64,000 nucleotides of DNA from Diogma glabrata (lineage: Eukaryota > Arthropoda > Insecta > Diptera > Cylindrotomidae): positions 76,668,042 to 76,732,041 of the forward strand of contig OY856186.1 in assembly GCA_963693315.1 (NCBI GenBank), in the 5' to 3' direction. Each line of letters begins with the position of its first letter. Position 1 is the first letter of the stretch. The notes beneath the pieces are model-generated. The model was not told the origin of the DNA. It searched no databases and worked only from the letters and a program-made list of their open reading frames with translations. The position numbers and the translations under genes were made by a program. Below are positions 11,404 to 21,621 of the stretch, one piece after another.

Positions 11404-13323
11404 TGATGAGTTCACGTTCTCACCACTTGGCAAGATTTATCATATCTTGTGTCGATACGACAGTATTTAGTACTAATTTATGCTAATGTTGAACACGTGA
11501 GCTCTGCAGTCAATAAAATGATTAGTTTTTTGGCTATATATTTTAGATTTTATGATTAATAAGGCTTCTTCTTCGTTTAATTTCTGACAAGTGATGGTTA
11601 ATTTTTGAGTAGTTAATTTAATACAAATAATGTTCAGAAGAAATGTAAAATTAATGTGAATTATAAAACATTGTAAAACAAAAATGTTTTTAAAATAAAA
11701 TAAATAGTTCTACATTTAATTGGTGAAATTGTGCAGTGGTGTTTTTTGTGTTCATCTGCCTGCCAGTGTTTGCCGAAATTATTGTTGCATGGCCGCCATA
11801 TTTAAGCATCCGAATATCTGATTGTAATGCTGATTAATTTTCACAAGGAGTGAAATTCATGTTACAAGCCCTATTTGGCACAGTGTCTTCAAACATTTTT
11901 TACTTCTTATGAAATTCATTTTTTAATTCATTGCCCTTTTTTAGGCAATACAATAATTTACTAGCGCATGCCAACTGAGGCATTGATGAGTTGGCACACA
12001 ATGATCATCATCATCATCATCATTCATATATGCTGCTGCTAGGCGTGATAACAGTGGACACGCTTCACAATTCATAACATATTATTTTATCCGTCGTCAT
12101 CATTGTTAGGCGTGCTAACTGTGGACACGCACATTATCCATCAACTTATATTATGTCATCGCTCGTCATATATTGTTTTATCAGTCGTCATCATTGTTAG
12201 GCGTGCTAACTGTGGACACGCACATTATCCATCAACTTATATTATGTCATCGCTCATCATATATTATTTTATCAGTCGTCATCATTGTTAGGCGTGCTAA
12301 CTGTGGACACGCACATTATCCATCAACTTATATTATGTCATCGCTCATCATATATTACTTTATCAGTCGTCATCATTGTTAGGCGTGCTAACTGTGGACA
12401 CGCACATTATTCATCAATTTATATTATGTCATCAGTCGCCACATATTATTTTATCAGTCGTCATCATTGTTAGGCGTGCTAACTGTGGACACGCACACTA
12501 CCAATCAATTTATATTATATCATCAGTCGTCACATATTATATTATCAGTCGCATTCATATTATTTTATCAGTCGTCATCATTGTTAGGCGTGCTAACTGT
12601 GGACACGCACACTACCAATCAATTTATATTATATCATCAGTCGTCACATATTATATTATCAGTCGCATTCATATCATATTATCAGTCGTCATCATCATCT
12701 TCTGCCATTGCTAGGCGTGATAACAGTGGACACGCATACTACCAATCAATTTATATTATATCATCAGTCGTCACATATTATATTATCAGTCGCATTCATA
12801 TCATATCATCAGTCGTCATCATCATCTTCTGCCATTGCTAGGCGTGATAACAGTGGACACGCATACTATCAATCAATTTATAGTATATCATCAGTCGTCA
12901 TATAGTATATTATCAGTCACATTTATATTATATTATCAGTCGTCATCATCATCTTCTACCGTTGCTAGGCGTGATAACAGTGGACACGCATACTATCAAT
13001 CAAGTTATATCATATCACCAGTCGTCATATATTATATTATCAGTCGCATTCATACTTTATTATCAGTCGTCATCATCATCTCCTATCATTGCTAGGCGTG
13101 ATAACAGTGGACACGCATAACATCATTCAATTTATATTACATCATCAGTCGTCATACATTATTATTATCAGCCGTCATCATCAACATTTGCCATTCTTAG
13201 GCGCGATAACTGAGGACACGCATATAATAAAACCAAAATTCTTGATAGCTCTCTGGCTTTTTATTTAACGTCGTTCGTCAAAAAGAAAACATACAGTCCA
13301 CTGCCAAGTCAGAGGCGCCATCA
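11404..13323 (+). repeat. 3' LTR of the BEL/Pao element
   Basis: Same length as 1-1920 with no indel (offset 11403 at both ends) and no substitution that I can see. It ends CATCA, followed directly by unrelated sequence CATTGTG. The four to six bases after it (CATTG) would be the right target-site copy. Confidence 0.95.
12003..13233 (+). repeat. Minisatellite inside the 3' LTR
   Basis: Exact counterpart of the array at 600-1830, with the same unit order and spacing (five 91-bp steps, then 114, then four of 127). The identical copy number in both LTRs means the array has not changed since insertion. Confidence 0.9.
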
Positions 13324-16300
13324 CATTGTGTAAAAAACCACCTATTGTATGCTGGACCCCCAAACCCTTAATCCAATGTACTGCTGATAAAATCTTTCTC
13401 ATGTTATTTGAAAGATTTTACCAACGTTTCATGAAAATCGATCGGTAATTGTAGGCTACAGTAGAGATAAATACCTGAAAAAAAATTTTTTTAGCCGGAT
13501 GTGACAAACTGCAAGCTGGTATGCAGAAATATTGAAACTGTACTAAAACCTTATGTACTAAGTTTCAATAAGATCATAGCCCGGGATCAGAAGCTATTCA
13601 AGATTTAAACTTAGAGATGTTCGGAAGACCCCCCGCCATTTTGTCCAAATTTGAAATGAATCCAGATCTTCCATTTTCAAGTGAACCTGTATCTCATTTG
13701 CCAAAGTTTCATCAAGATCCTATGCAGAAAACTCACCCACCCACCCACACACGCACACACAGACGTACACCAAAATTTTTTTTGGCTATTTAGATAGAGG
13801 ATGGTCCAAAACAAAAGAAAAAATAAAATTTGGGGTATGTAAGATTTTTTTTCACGATAGATTGCATTACTTCACACAATTTAAAATTGTGGTGAAGCAA
13901 ATATCCGTGTTCAACCTCAAATGTACACATTTGAGGATGGTGAGCTTAAGAATAAATATTTTATTACCAAAGTTATTAATTGCAATTACATTTAGATTAA
14001 TATCAAACGCTGTTTTTTTAGAATAATTTATGTTTAAAACAAGGTTTCATTATGCACGAATAAACATCTCTAGGCAGGAGAGCTAGCGATATTTGGATGA
14101 CGAAGGAGCCTCTAAGGAATTAAAGTTTCCTCTTGTTTTTTCTCAGTTTAAAGCAGTGTTATTGAAGCTCTAAATTTATCGTTAAAGCCCACCCCCGCAT
14201 CACTGAAAGCTAGCGGGCAGATATCGCACCGATTCTTCATGAGTCTTCATAAGTCTGTGAAATCGGTCACAAGTCACAAGTCACAACTCACAAACTCAAA
14301 ACGAAATATTTATTACAAAATAAAGTCATTTAAAATAAATTAAATTTTCAAATTTTGGTGTGAAATATTAAGCAAAACATTATTTTGCTATGAAAAATTA
14401 TTCGGCGATTTGGTGCGCCATCTCTGAAATATAAAAACCAACAAAATAATTTCACAGCATTTTTACGACGAAGTGTGTTAAGTATAATTAAATATTAAGC
14501 GAAATTCTTTATATTTGATTTCAGGATGTTAAATTTATAAGTAAATTTTTTATTGGTGACTCATATTGACCGACAGAGCTCGAGTAATTTCTTTTTATTT
14601 AAATGTAGAGAGGACATGTCAAAATTCAGACATAACCCACACCCTCTGCATTAAAAAATCTATTTCCATTTCATATTTTGATCAAATAAATAAATCAAAT
14701 TTTTAGGATTATACAATGAAATTTTCTCAATTCCCTTTCTATAAACATATTATTTTGTTATGTATGAAAAGGATTTTTCTTCCTTAAATGGATAATAATA
14801 ATAATAAAAAAAAATTTTTTTATTACTTTGTCAATACAAAACATATATTTGAAATGTGGTTTGGCCTTAAAAGCAAACTCCAATTTTACATATTATTCAA
14901 AAAATTTGAATTTTATAACAAAAGAATTTTATTCTTTTTATATTTTATTAAGATTTGAAGGATGGTAACAGTACGGATTTGAAGAATACGGGTATCATTA
15001 TAGGGAGATTATTAACTAGATAAGATTTTATGTTTATTTACATTCCATATATATGTAGATTAAAATCGGATGGGAGATTTAGGATATTTTTCTGATTTTT
15101 TCCATGTTCGATTAAAGGCAATAAATAGGTCAGAATTTAAATCAGGGCTGATCATAGATTACAAAGGTTCGTTGATTTGTAAACGTATTATAGTGATTCT
15201 TAAATAGATTGAAAAATCATAAATTTGGTAGAAACATTTATTTATAAAATAATTTATGCTGACCGTTTTTCAACATCTTAAAATGTTACCTCTATTCAAA
15301 ACCCTTTTTCGCACAACTAAGGATGTGTTATTTCTATTTTCACCCAGATATTATTAATAGAGCTCCAACAATCCGTCTTAAATATATATAAGCATTTGCC
15401 AAGCATAATTTAAATAATAATAAGAGTCTCCCCAACGCACATAAAACTCAATTAAATTTAATCCTATCGGTTTAACTTTATCTTTGAATATTCAAACATT
15501 CAAAACCACAAAAATAAAACTTAAAAGCTTTTATCAATTAGATCCTTTTGTTACCAATAAAAATAATTAAACTGAATTCATATTGTAATAAAACAGTAAA
15601 TAAATATTCCACATATATATGTACATTTAGATACGGAAAAAACAACATCCTACATTGATTGATGAGGAAAATAATTTCATAACTTTTAAGGGAATCCAAC
15701 CTTAATAATTCTTCTACCCAACAAATCTTTTATTTTAGATTTTAAAATTGTCACCAGAATACCGACAATAATAGCAAAAATAATTTCAAAATAATCGAAA
15801 TTTTAATTGAATTTGAATTTTGTGAACAAAAGGATTTCAAATTTATTCGGTCAGTTGGATTTGAATAGGTTTAGTTATCTACTTTCGGATAATTTTAATC
15901 AATACATTGTTATTGGTAACGAGAATGTAAGTGGGTAAAATTAACTATTGAAAATAAAAAAAAATATATAGTTAATGAAAAAGAAACTTGTTTATCCTGA
16001 GTTTTAGTTAGTTTATTAGTAAGTTAACTATCCCGTATGCTAATATTTAGTCAAAGTTTATGCTCTCTAAAAATATCCTGCAGAAGAATCCTGACCAAAA
16101 CACTTTTTTGATAATAATTAAAAACGGATATTAAAAAACAAATTGTTTTGAATGTAAACAAATCACCTCATTGATCAAGACAAATAATGAAATCTCATTC
16201 TAAAAACTAACATTAAAAAAAAATATACCATTTTGACCAAATTTACGTTAAAAAATTTTGAGAACTATGGGAAATCACACTAAACGTGTATGTTTGAAAA

Positions 16301-17179
16301 AAATTGAATCTCAAAAGACTTATCAATTAAATAAAAAACTGTTCAGGCGCTCCTCTTTCCACTTTTTCCAATTCGACCCGAAAGCTTTTAGAACTCCTTA
16401 AAATTACACTAAAATCATATGTAACGAATTTAATCAAGACGTATTGGTTTTAGTTGTATGGCATTACTATTTGCAAATTATTTATGTCTTTTCCATAATT
16501 TATTTAATTCTATTAATTTAATTAAAAAGCTGTTTCGCTATTTCCCTTAAAGAAAGATACGTAATTGGTTTTACTACATTCCTCCCCACGAAAATAATTT
16601 TTGTTCATCGTTGGAAAAATTTACAAAAAAAAGTTTAAATAAGATTACTAACGATGAACACAAATTTTACTGGATATATTTATGGTAATTCTGGTTAAAA
16701 TGCTCGTTTTTTCCAAGGAAACACTCATCACTGTACCGATTGTCGTACTCTTATTCGTAAGAATCTGCCATATTTGATTATTGTGTAATTGAACGGAATT
16801 CTTCAAAATTGATTACCTAAAAAATTAAATTTGCTAACTAACTTATAATTTATTACTAATAATGATGAAAAATCGAATGAAGACTACAGATATAATAGTA
16901 ATATTCTAACCATGGTAGAATTTCTGGTAAAATTGGTATTATTATATAATATTACTTAGGCCTGGTAATCATGGTAGAGTTGCAAAACAATTTGCATAAT
17001 GTTTATTTAATAAAATTTAAAGTTTGTGCTTTTTTGTTGACAACCCATACCCCGTATTGAAAACTAGCATTCGCATTTTTGTGAGAATATCTTAACGGAT
17101 CGATCGCTTTGCCACTAGACCCCGGTATTTGTATTTAATTTTACCGTCTCTATGTGTAACACAAAGTTGAGTATTTTAG
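13324..17179. other. AT-rich intergenic DNA with an unclassified repeat-like segment
   Basis: At 13324-13800 there is a less AT-rich block with three related phrases (CGTTTCATGAAAATCGATC near 13427, AGTTTCAATAAGATCATAG near 13560, AGTTTCATCAAGATCCTATG near 13706), followed by a CCCACACACGCACACACAGACG run. Such blocks are common in dispersed insect repeats, but I cannot name this one. From 13800 to 17160 I see only AT-rich sequence without convincing genes. Confidence 0.4.
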
Positions 17180-17498
17180 GCAAACATTTATTTCGTCTAC
17201 TAGTGTTGGTGAGTTGAAACGGGCAGTTGTTTCACCTGGTAGAAATAACGCAGCTATTCCGGATGAGGCAAGAGCTAAATCTATGTCATTTCGTGATCGA
17301 ATTGATGCCATGAAGAAGGTTTTGCTTCCCTGTTATTGGTCCTTTGCTGATTATCCGAAATTACCGTCAAAGGTCACTCGTGTTGTAATTTTGTTCACGA
17401 CGCAATTTTACATTGAACGAAGCAGCAGCAGCAAATCCATTATTAAAGCGGTTGAGAACTTTTCAACGAAACGAATCATTTTCACCGCTTTGTTGTAA
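17180..17498 (+). CDS. Candidate coding exon, unknown protein
   Basis: I do not recognise this. A frame is open from about 17160 to a stop at 17498. A good 3' splice signal (GTATTTTAG) ends at 17179, so an exon may start at 17180. The peptide has a polar, basic first half (KRAVVSPGR, then FRDRIDAMKK), then YWSFADYPKLP and a hydrophobic stretch. Composition is less AT-rich than the surroundings, which is why I keep it. A donor could lie after GATGCCATGAAGAAG (about 17316), but GTTTTG is weak. No ATG start and no partner exon are obvious. It could be a host exon, a transposon relic or chance. Confidence 0.3.
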
Positions 17499-18344
17499 AT
17501 TTTTGATGCAAAATGGATGTTCATATTTTAATTTTTCTTGGGTTTTTTAAAGCAAATATCTTCAGCCATTTGCGATTTATATTTTTCCCAAGAACGAGAA
17601 TGAATCAATGCACGAATTAAATTTTGATGTGGCGTGTGACACGCGTAATTAAGAAATCTATCTCAATGTCAACCGTGACATGTGTGGCACTCGAAAAGTG
17701 ACATTATAACGCCGTTGACAATTCCAATTGCAAGAAAAGCGTTGAAACGGGTTCTGGATTGGTTATCTGTCAATTTGCTCTTTGCATTTGAGCCAGTGAA
17801 ATGCTATTCTCCTTCTATTCCATGTGTAATACTTACATTTCCAAATACCTACACTTCTAAATACGTTTTCCAAAACGCAAATTTACATAACTGCTAAGAA
17901 AGAAAATATTGTTGCAGCCAGTGTGTGCCGGATTTTTTGCTAAAAGAACAACAGCTGAACTTCGTCCATGTAAAGATGGGGCATAAAAGAATTTTCCATT
18001 GTTGCATATGTATCTTCATGTCTGATAATCTGTCAGTAAGTTGCTCTCGACTCGATCTAAACTTTGTGATACTCATCAATTTTGAGTTAAATGAAATTTC
18101 AGCTACATATATTCAAATGTTTAGAAAGTTTTTTATTTTACCAACATTACCAATTTTACCAAAACTTCAGTAATCGTTAGTCTAATACAAAAAATGAATA
18201 CGTGTTTTTTATTTTTTCATTAGTTTTGACACAGGGTGGTTTGAAATTTCTATGAAAATTTAGTGTCAATCAAAGACTAAAGTTAAATTGTGCTCGAACG
18301 GCTTATTCGATTTTGGTCAATTTTTTGTTTGTTTTGTTTGAGGC
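17499..18344. other. AT-rich DNA, no gene seen
   Basis: Short frames on both strands overlap each other and have no recognisable motif or splice context. Nothing supported. Confidence 0.4.
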
Positions 18345-18582
18345 TTAAGCCGCAATTAGACTATTGCAGAACTCTGCAATATTTCTGCAATAGTCGTGCA
18401 ATGGTTGTGTGTAAAATATTCACTGCAGAAAAGTTTGGCAATGAACTCTTTACAAAACATTGCAATGAGTCATTGCAATGTTTTGCGATGAGTTCATTGC
18501 CAAACTTTTGTGCAATGAATATTTTACACACTACCATTGCAGAAATATTGCAGAGTTTTGCAATAGTCTAAATGCGGCTTTA
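18345..18582. mobile_element. Foldback MITE, about 238 bp
   Basis: Left arm GCCGCAATTAGACTATTGCA pairs with right arm TGCAATAGTCTAAATGCGGC over about 115 bp each, with minor mismatches, closing near ATTGCAATG at about 18465-18483. The arms are built of recurring TGCAA and ATTGCA words. A TA sits outside each end, compatible with a TA target, but the exact ends are off by one base between arms. It has no coding capacity, so it is a non-autonomous DNA transposon of unassigned superfamily. Confidence 0.8.
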
Positions 18583-18831
18583 GTTTATATAATATTTTTA
18601 TAAACTGACAGAACTGATAAAAAAAATATATATTTTTTGATGATTTTTTTTTCGAACATGGCGATTTCAAAAAGCACCTTTTTTCTATTATTTGTTTATA
18701 TCTTGAAGATTTATTATTAACCCAACATATACTAAAATTACAGACAGGCGTTTTGATTCGTTAACGAGAAAACCACATTTGAGTATTGATTAACAAAATA
18801 TATGAAAATCACGATTTTTCTAAAGTTTATA

Positions 18832-20070
18832 ATTACTTCGGTCTGAAAGACCTAAGTATTGCATTCATGAGCCAAAAGTGAAATTCTTACCGGAAGTGGG
18901 TCAAAAAAATCCTTAAGTGTGTCAAAAACAGCAAATTTTCATATGTTTGGCTTAAAAAACGTTCATTTTAAGTGATTACGAGTAGGAACATTGAATTTGG
19001 AGAAATCTTGATGGTAGGGATTGGTATGTGAGATCAAAAACTAGATTATTTTATTATAAGTTTGTCAAAAAAATGTTGTCAAGTGTGTCAAAAGAAAGAT
19101 TTTTATTTATGTTTTTCCCAATTTTTTGGAAAAATATGAAATTAATTATTTGTTTGAATGATTTATTATTATTATTGAGAATTATATTATGGCATTATAA
19201 GTTTGTCAAAAACATGTTGTCAAGTGTGTCAAAATAAAGATTTTTATTTACTTTTTTATCCAATTTTTTGGAAAAAATAAAATTAATAATTTGTATGACA
19301 TGAAATTTTATTATTATTATAGAGAATTATGGAATTATAAGTTTGACAAAAAAATAATGTCAAGTGTGTCAAAAAATGATTTCATTTATTTTTTTAGCCA
19401 ATTTTTTGGAAAAAAAATGTAGCTGTTTTTATGACGCAAATGTAATTGAAAATGAAATTGGACATGGAAATATTTGAATGGGATTATAGTTTTTGAAACA
19501 TTTTAGGAAATTTGAAAAAAGTTTGTATTTATTATTTTGTAATAATTTTCGCAATATTTTTAGAATTTTGGAAAAAGATTTAATTTTTGATTTTGAAAAA
19601 AATTTTTTGAATATTTTTAGAATTTTGAAAAATTTTAAATTTTTGATTTTATTATAATTTTTGGAATTTTGAAAAAATTTTCAATTTTTGATTTTTTAAT
19701 AATTTTTGCAATATTTTTAGAATTTTGGAAAAGTTTAAATTTTTAAGAATTTTTGGAATATTATCGGAATTTAGGAAATGGTTAAATATTTGATTTTATT
19801 CTAATTTTTGGAAAATTTTTAGAATTTTGAAAAAAGTTTAATTTCATTTAATTAACCAATATTTTTGGAATTTTGATTATAATTTTCCGGCAACGTTTTG
19901 TTTTAAGCAGAGAAAAATACTTGTACTTTAACAATGAGTTATGTTTGATATTCATCGCTGCCCAAAACTAAAAACCATGTCCTCATAAAAGTTTTTTACC
20001 GAAAACTATATACAAATCCTTAACCAGACCGAAGTCTTGATATCTCAGAGCTGTGAGATTTCAGCCCCTC
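18832..20070 (+). repeat. Family A repeat, copy 1 (about 1.2 kb)
   Basis: Starts TTACTTCGGTCTGAAAGACC (a small hairpin GGTCT-GAA-AGACC) and ends AGACCGAAGTCTTGATATC, then ATCTCAGAGCTGTGAGAT and CAGCCCCTCCATATTT. ACTTCGGTCTG near the left end is the inverse of CAGACCGAAGT near the right end. Inside are about 3 units of a 132-141-bp repeat marked by GTTGTCAAGTGTGTCAAAA, then a softer array built on TTTAGAATTTTGGAAAAAG. No ORF of note. This copy lacks the GGCCGGCC block seen in copies 2 and 3. Confidence 0.85.
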
Positions 20071-20074
20071 CATA

Positions 20075-21621
20075 TTTTTCAAATTGGTTTGTCTCGTCAA
20101 CGATCAACGTCAACACTAGTGATTCACAGAAAATACTAATACGAACGAGAGAAATCAATTACCAGCCTGTGAAAACTTGATTTCCGAAAAGAAAAATATT
20201 TTCTGCATGCTTTCTAAGCAAGAATTTAAGAACCTTACCTTGTGAATAATGAAGTAAAAGTAAAAAATTGAATATGTTAATTCACCATAATAACGATGAT
20301 TTTTGGTCAGATAAAAATGTGATTTTTAAAAATTAAATAAATATGCAATAAAAGATATAAAAGAATGCTTAAAAAAAAAAGCTATTATTGAATTGGTACA
20401 ATACAAGATTCCAAAAATTTAGGGGAAGTTTTTTTATTTATTATTTCGTAAACGATAGGAAATAAAATCGAAACTGGTAATATTTATTGTCTAGTTATAT
20501 TATAGAATATAAGGTTAAATTGTTTTTAATCGTGTTAGAAACAGCAAATCTACATAATGAGTTTAATCACATGCAAAAAGATGGTGATTTTTCAACACAT
20601 TTAGAAAAAAGTTTTATTACAAAAAAGCTAATGAGTTTTCACTATGCCAGTTGTAACTAACGTATGACATGGTAACTAATGTATGACATATTAACGTGAA
20701 CATGGTAAGTTGTTTAGAGCATGTTTGAACAACTTAATACGTAATCAAATGGAATAAACTCATCTTTTACTAGTTGACTATTTAGCTAATACTTTTTGCA
20801 ATAATATACAAAAGCATTAACTAAAACAGATTAATTACTACGGTTATTGATTAGCTATCATTAGTTTCATTAAAAAACAAATGAAATAAAATCACAACAT
20901 AAAGCAATAATCTAAAAATCTTTACAAATTTACATAATCAAATATGTATATAAAATGGAAAACTATTTAAATTTTTCAAAGTTTTTCTTCATCGTTGATT
21001 GATTAAAAAACCAATTGAAAAATGAATGCATTTTCTCATTTTCTTGAAGAAAATCGAAAATAAATAAAAAATCTATAAACTTTTTTTCTTATTCATAATG
21101 AACAATTTCTATGCAGTAACTGCTTTTCCTTTACATAAATGCATTCATGAAAATAACATGGATTTAACTAATATATTATAATATGGCCACATTGTTTTTA
21201 AAAAATATTGGACAGACCTGAACCAACCAACTTTTTGTGTACCTTCACAAACACTATAGAAATCTTAAGTGATCGTCTAATATAATAGCTACTGTTGGTT
21301 CTTTAAAATCCATCAAAGACTCTTGGAACCAATAACTATGGTAGATTCCTTATATACAGCGTGGTGTTGAAGATAATACTTTTCATGATCACCAAATTCT
21401 GAAGTTTTGTTTCATATTTTAACCATATGTCCCAGTTTTTTATACTTTTCCATAATTTTTGTACAACTGCATCTTAAATTATGATCACTCAGAAATTTTC
21501 TTTCAAGATTCAAAAATTTCATAGCCACTATCTTCATTGGATCTCCGAGTTTTGGTGCATTTGGTTTAAATAGAATTTTCATTATTTAAAAAAAAAAATT
21601 TTAAATAATTTAAAAAACAAC
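20075..21621. other. AT-rich DNA between repeats, no gene seen
   Basis: Low-complexity A/T runs with scattered short direct words such as AACTAACGTATGACATGGTAACTAATGTATGACAT-like pairs near 20650-20690. No supported feature. Confidence 0.4.

Larger units (their letters stand above)
1..13323 (+). mobile_element. BEL/Pao LTR retrotransposon, 13.3 kb
   Basis: Two direct copies of a 1,920-bp sequence (1-1920 and 11404-13323, constant offset 11403) bracket a gag-pol region of BEL/Pao type. The LTR starts TGATG and ends CATCA, a perfect 5-bp inverted repeat, which argues that base 1 is the true left edge. A tRNA primer site follows the 5' LTR by 3 nt. Pol order is protease, RT, RNase H, integrase. 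I see no difference between the LTRs by eye, which suggests a recent insertion, although pol carries an internal stop. The target duplication cannot be checked because the left flank is outside the window. At 13.3 kb it is long for the superfamily, mainly because of two minisatellites. No env-like ORF is seen. Confidence 0.93.

Noticed and set aside
18290..18571. 93-residue ORF
   Set aside because: It runs through both arms of the hairpin MITE; the repetitive Cys/Phe/Ala text is the palindrome read in frame.
18832..20070. Family A as a Helitron
   Set aside because: The right-end hairpin is suggestive, but no CTRR terminus or TC start was found and the insertion context looks like TA rather than A|T between A and T with fixed ends.
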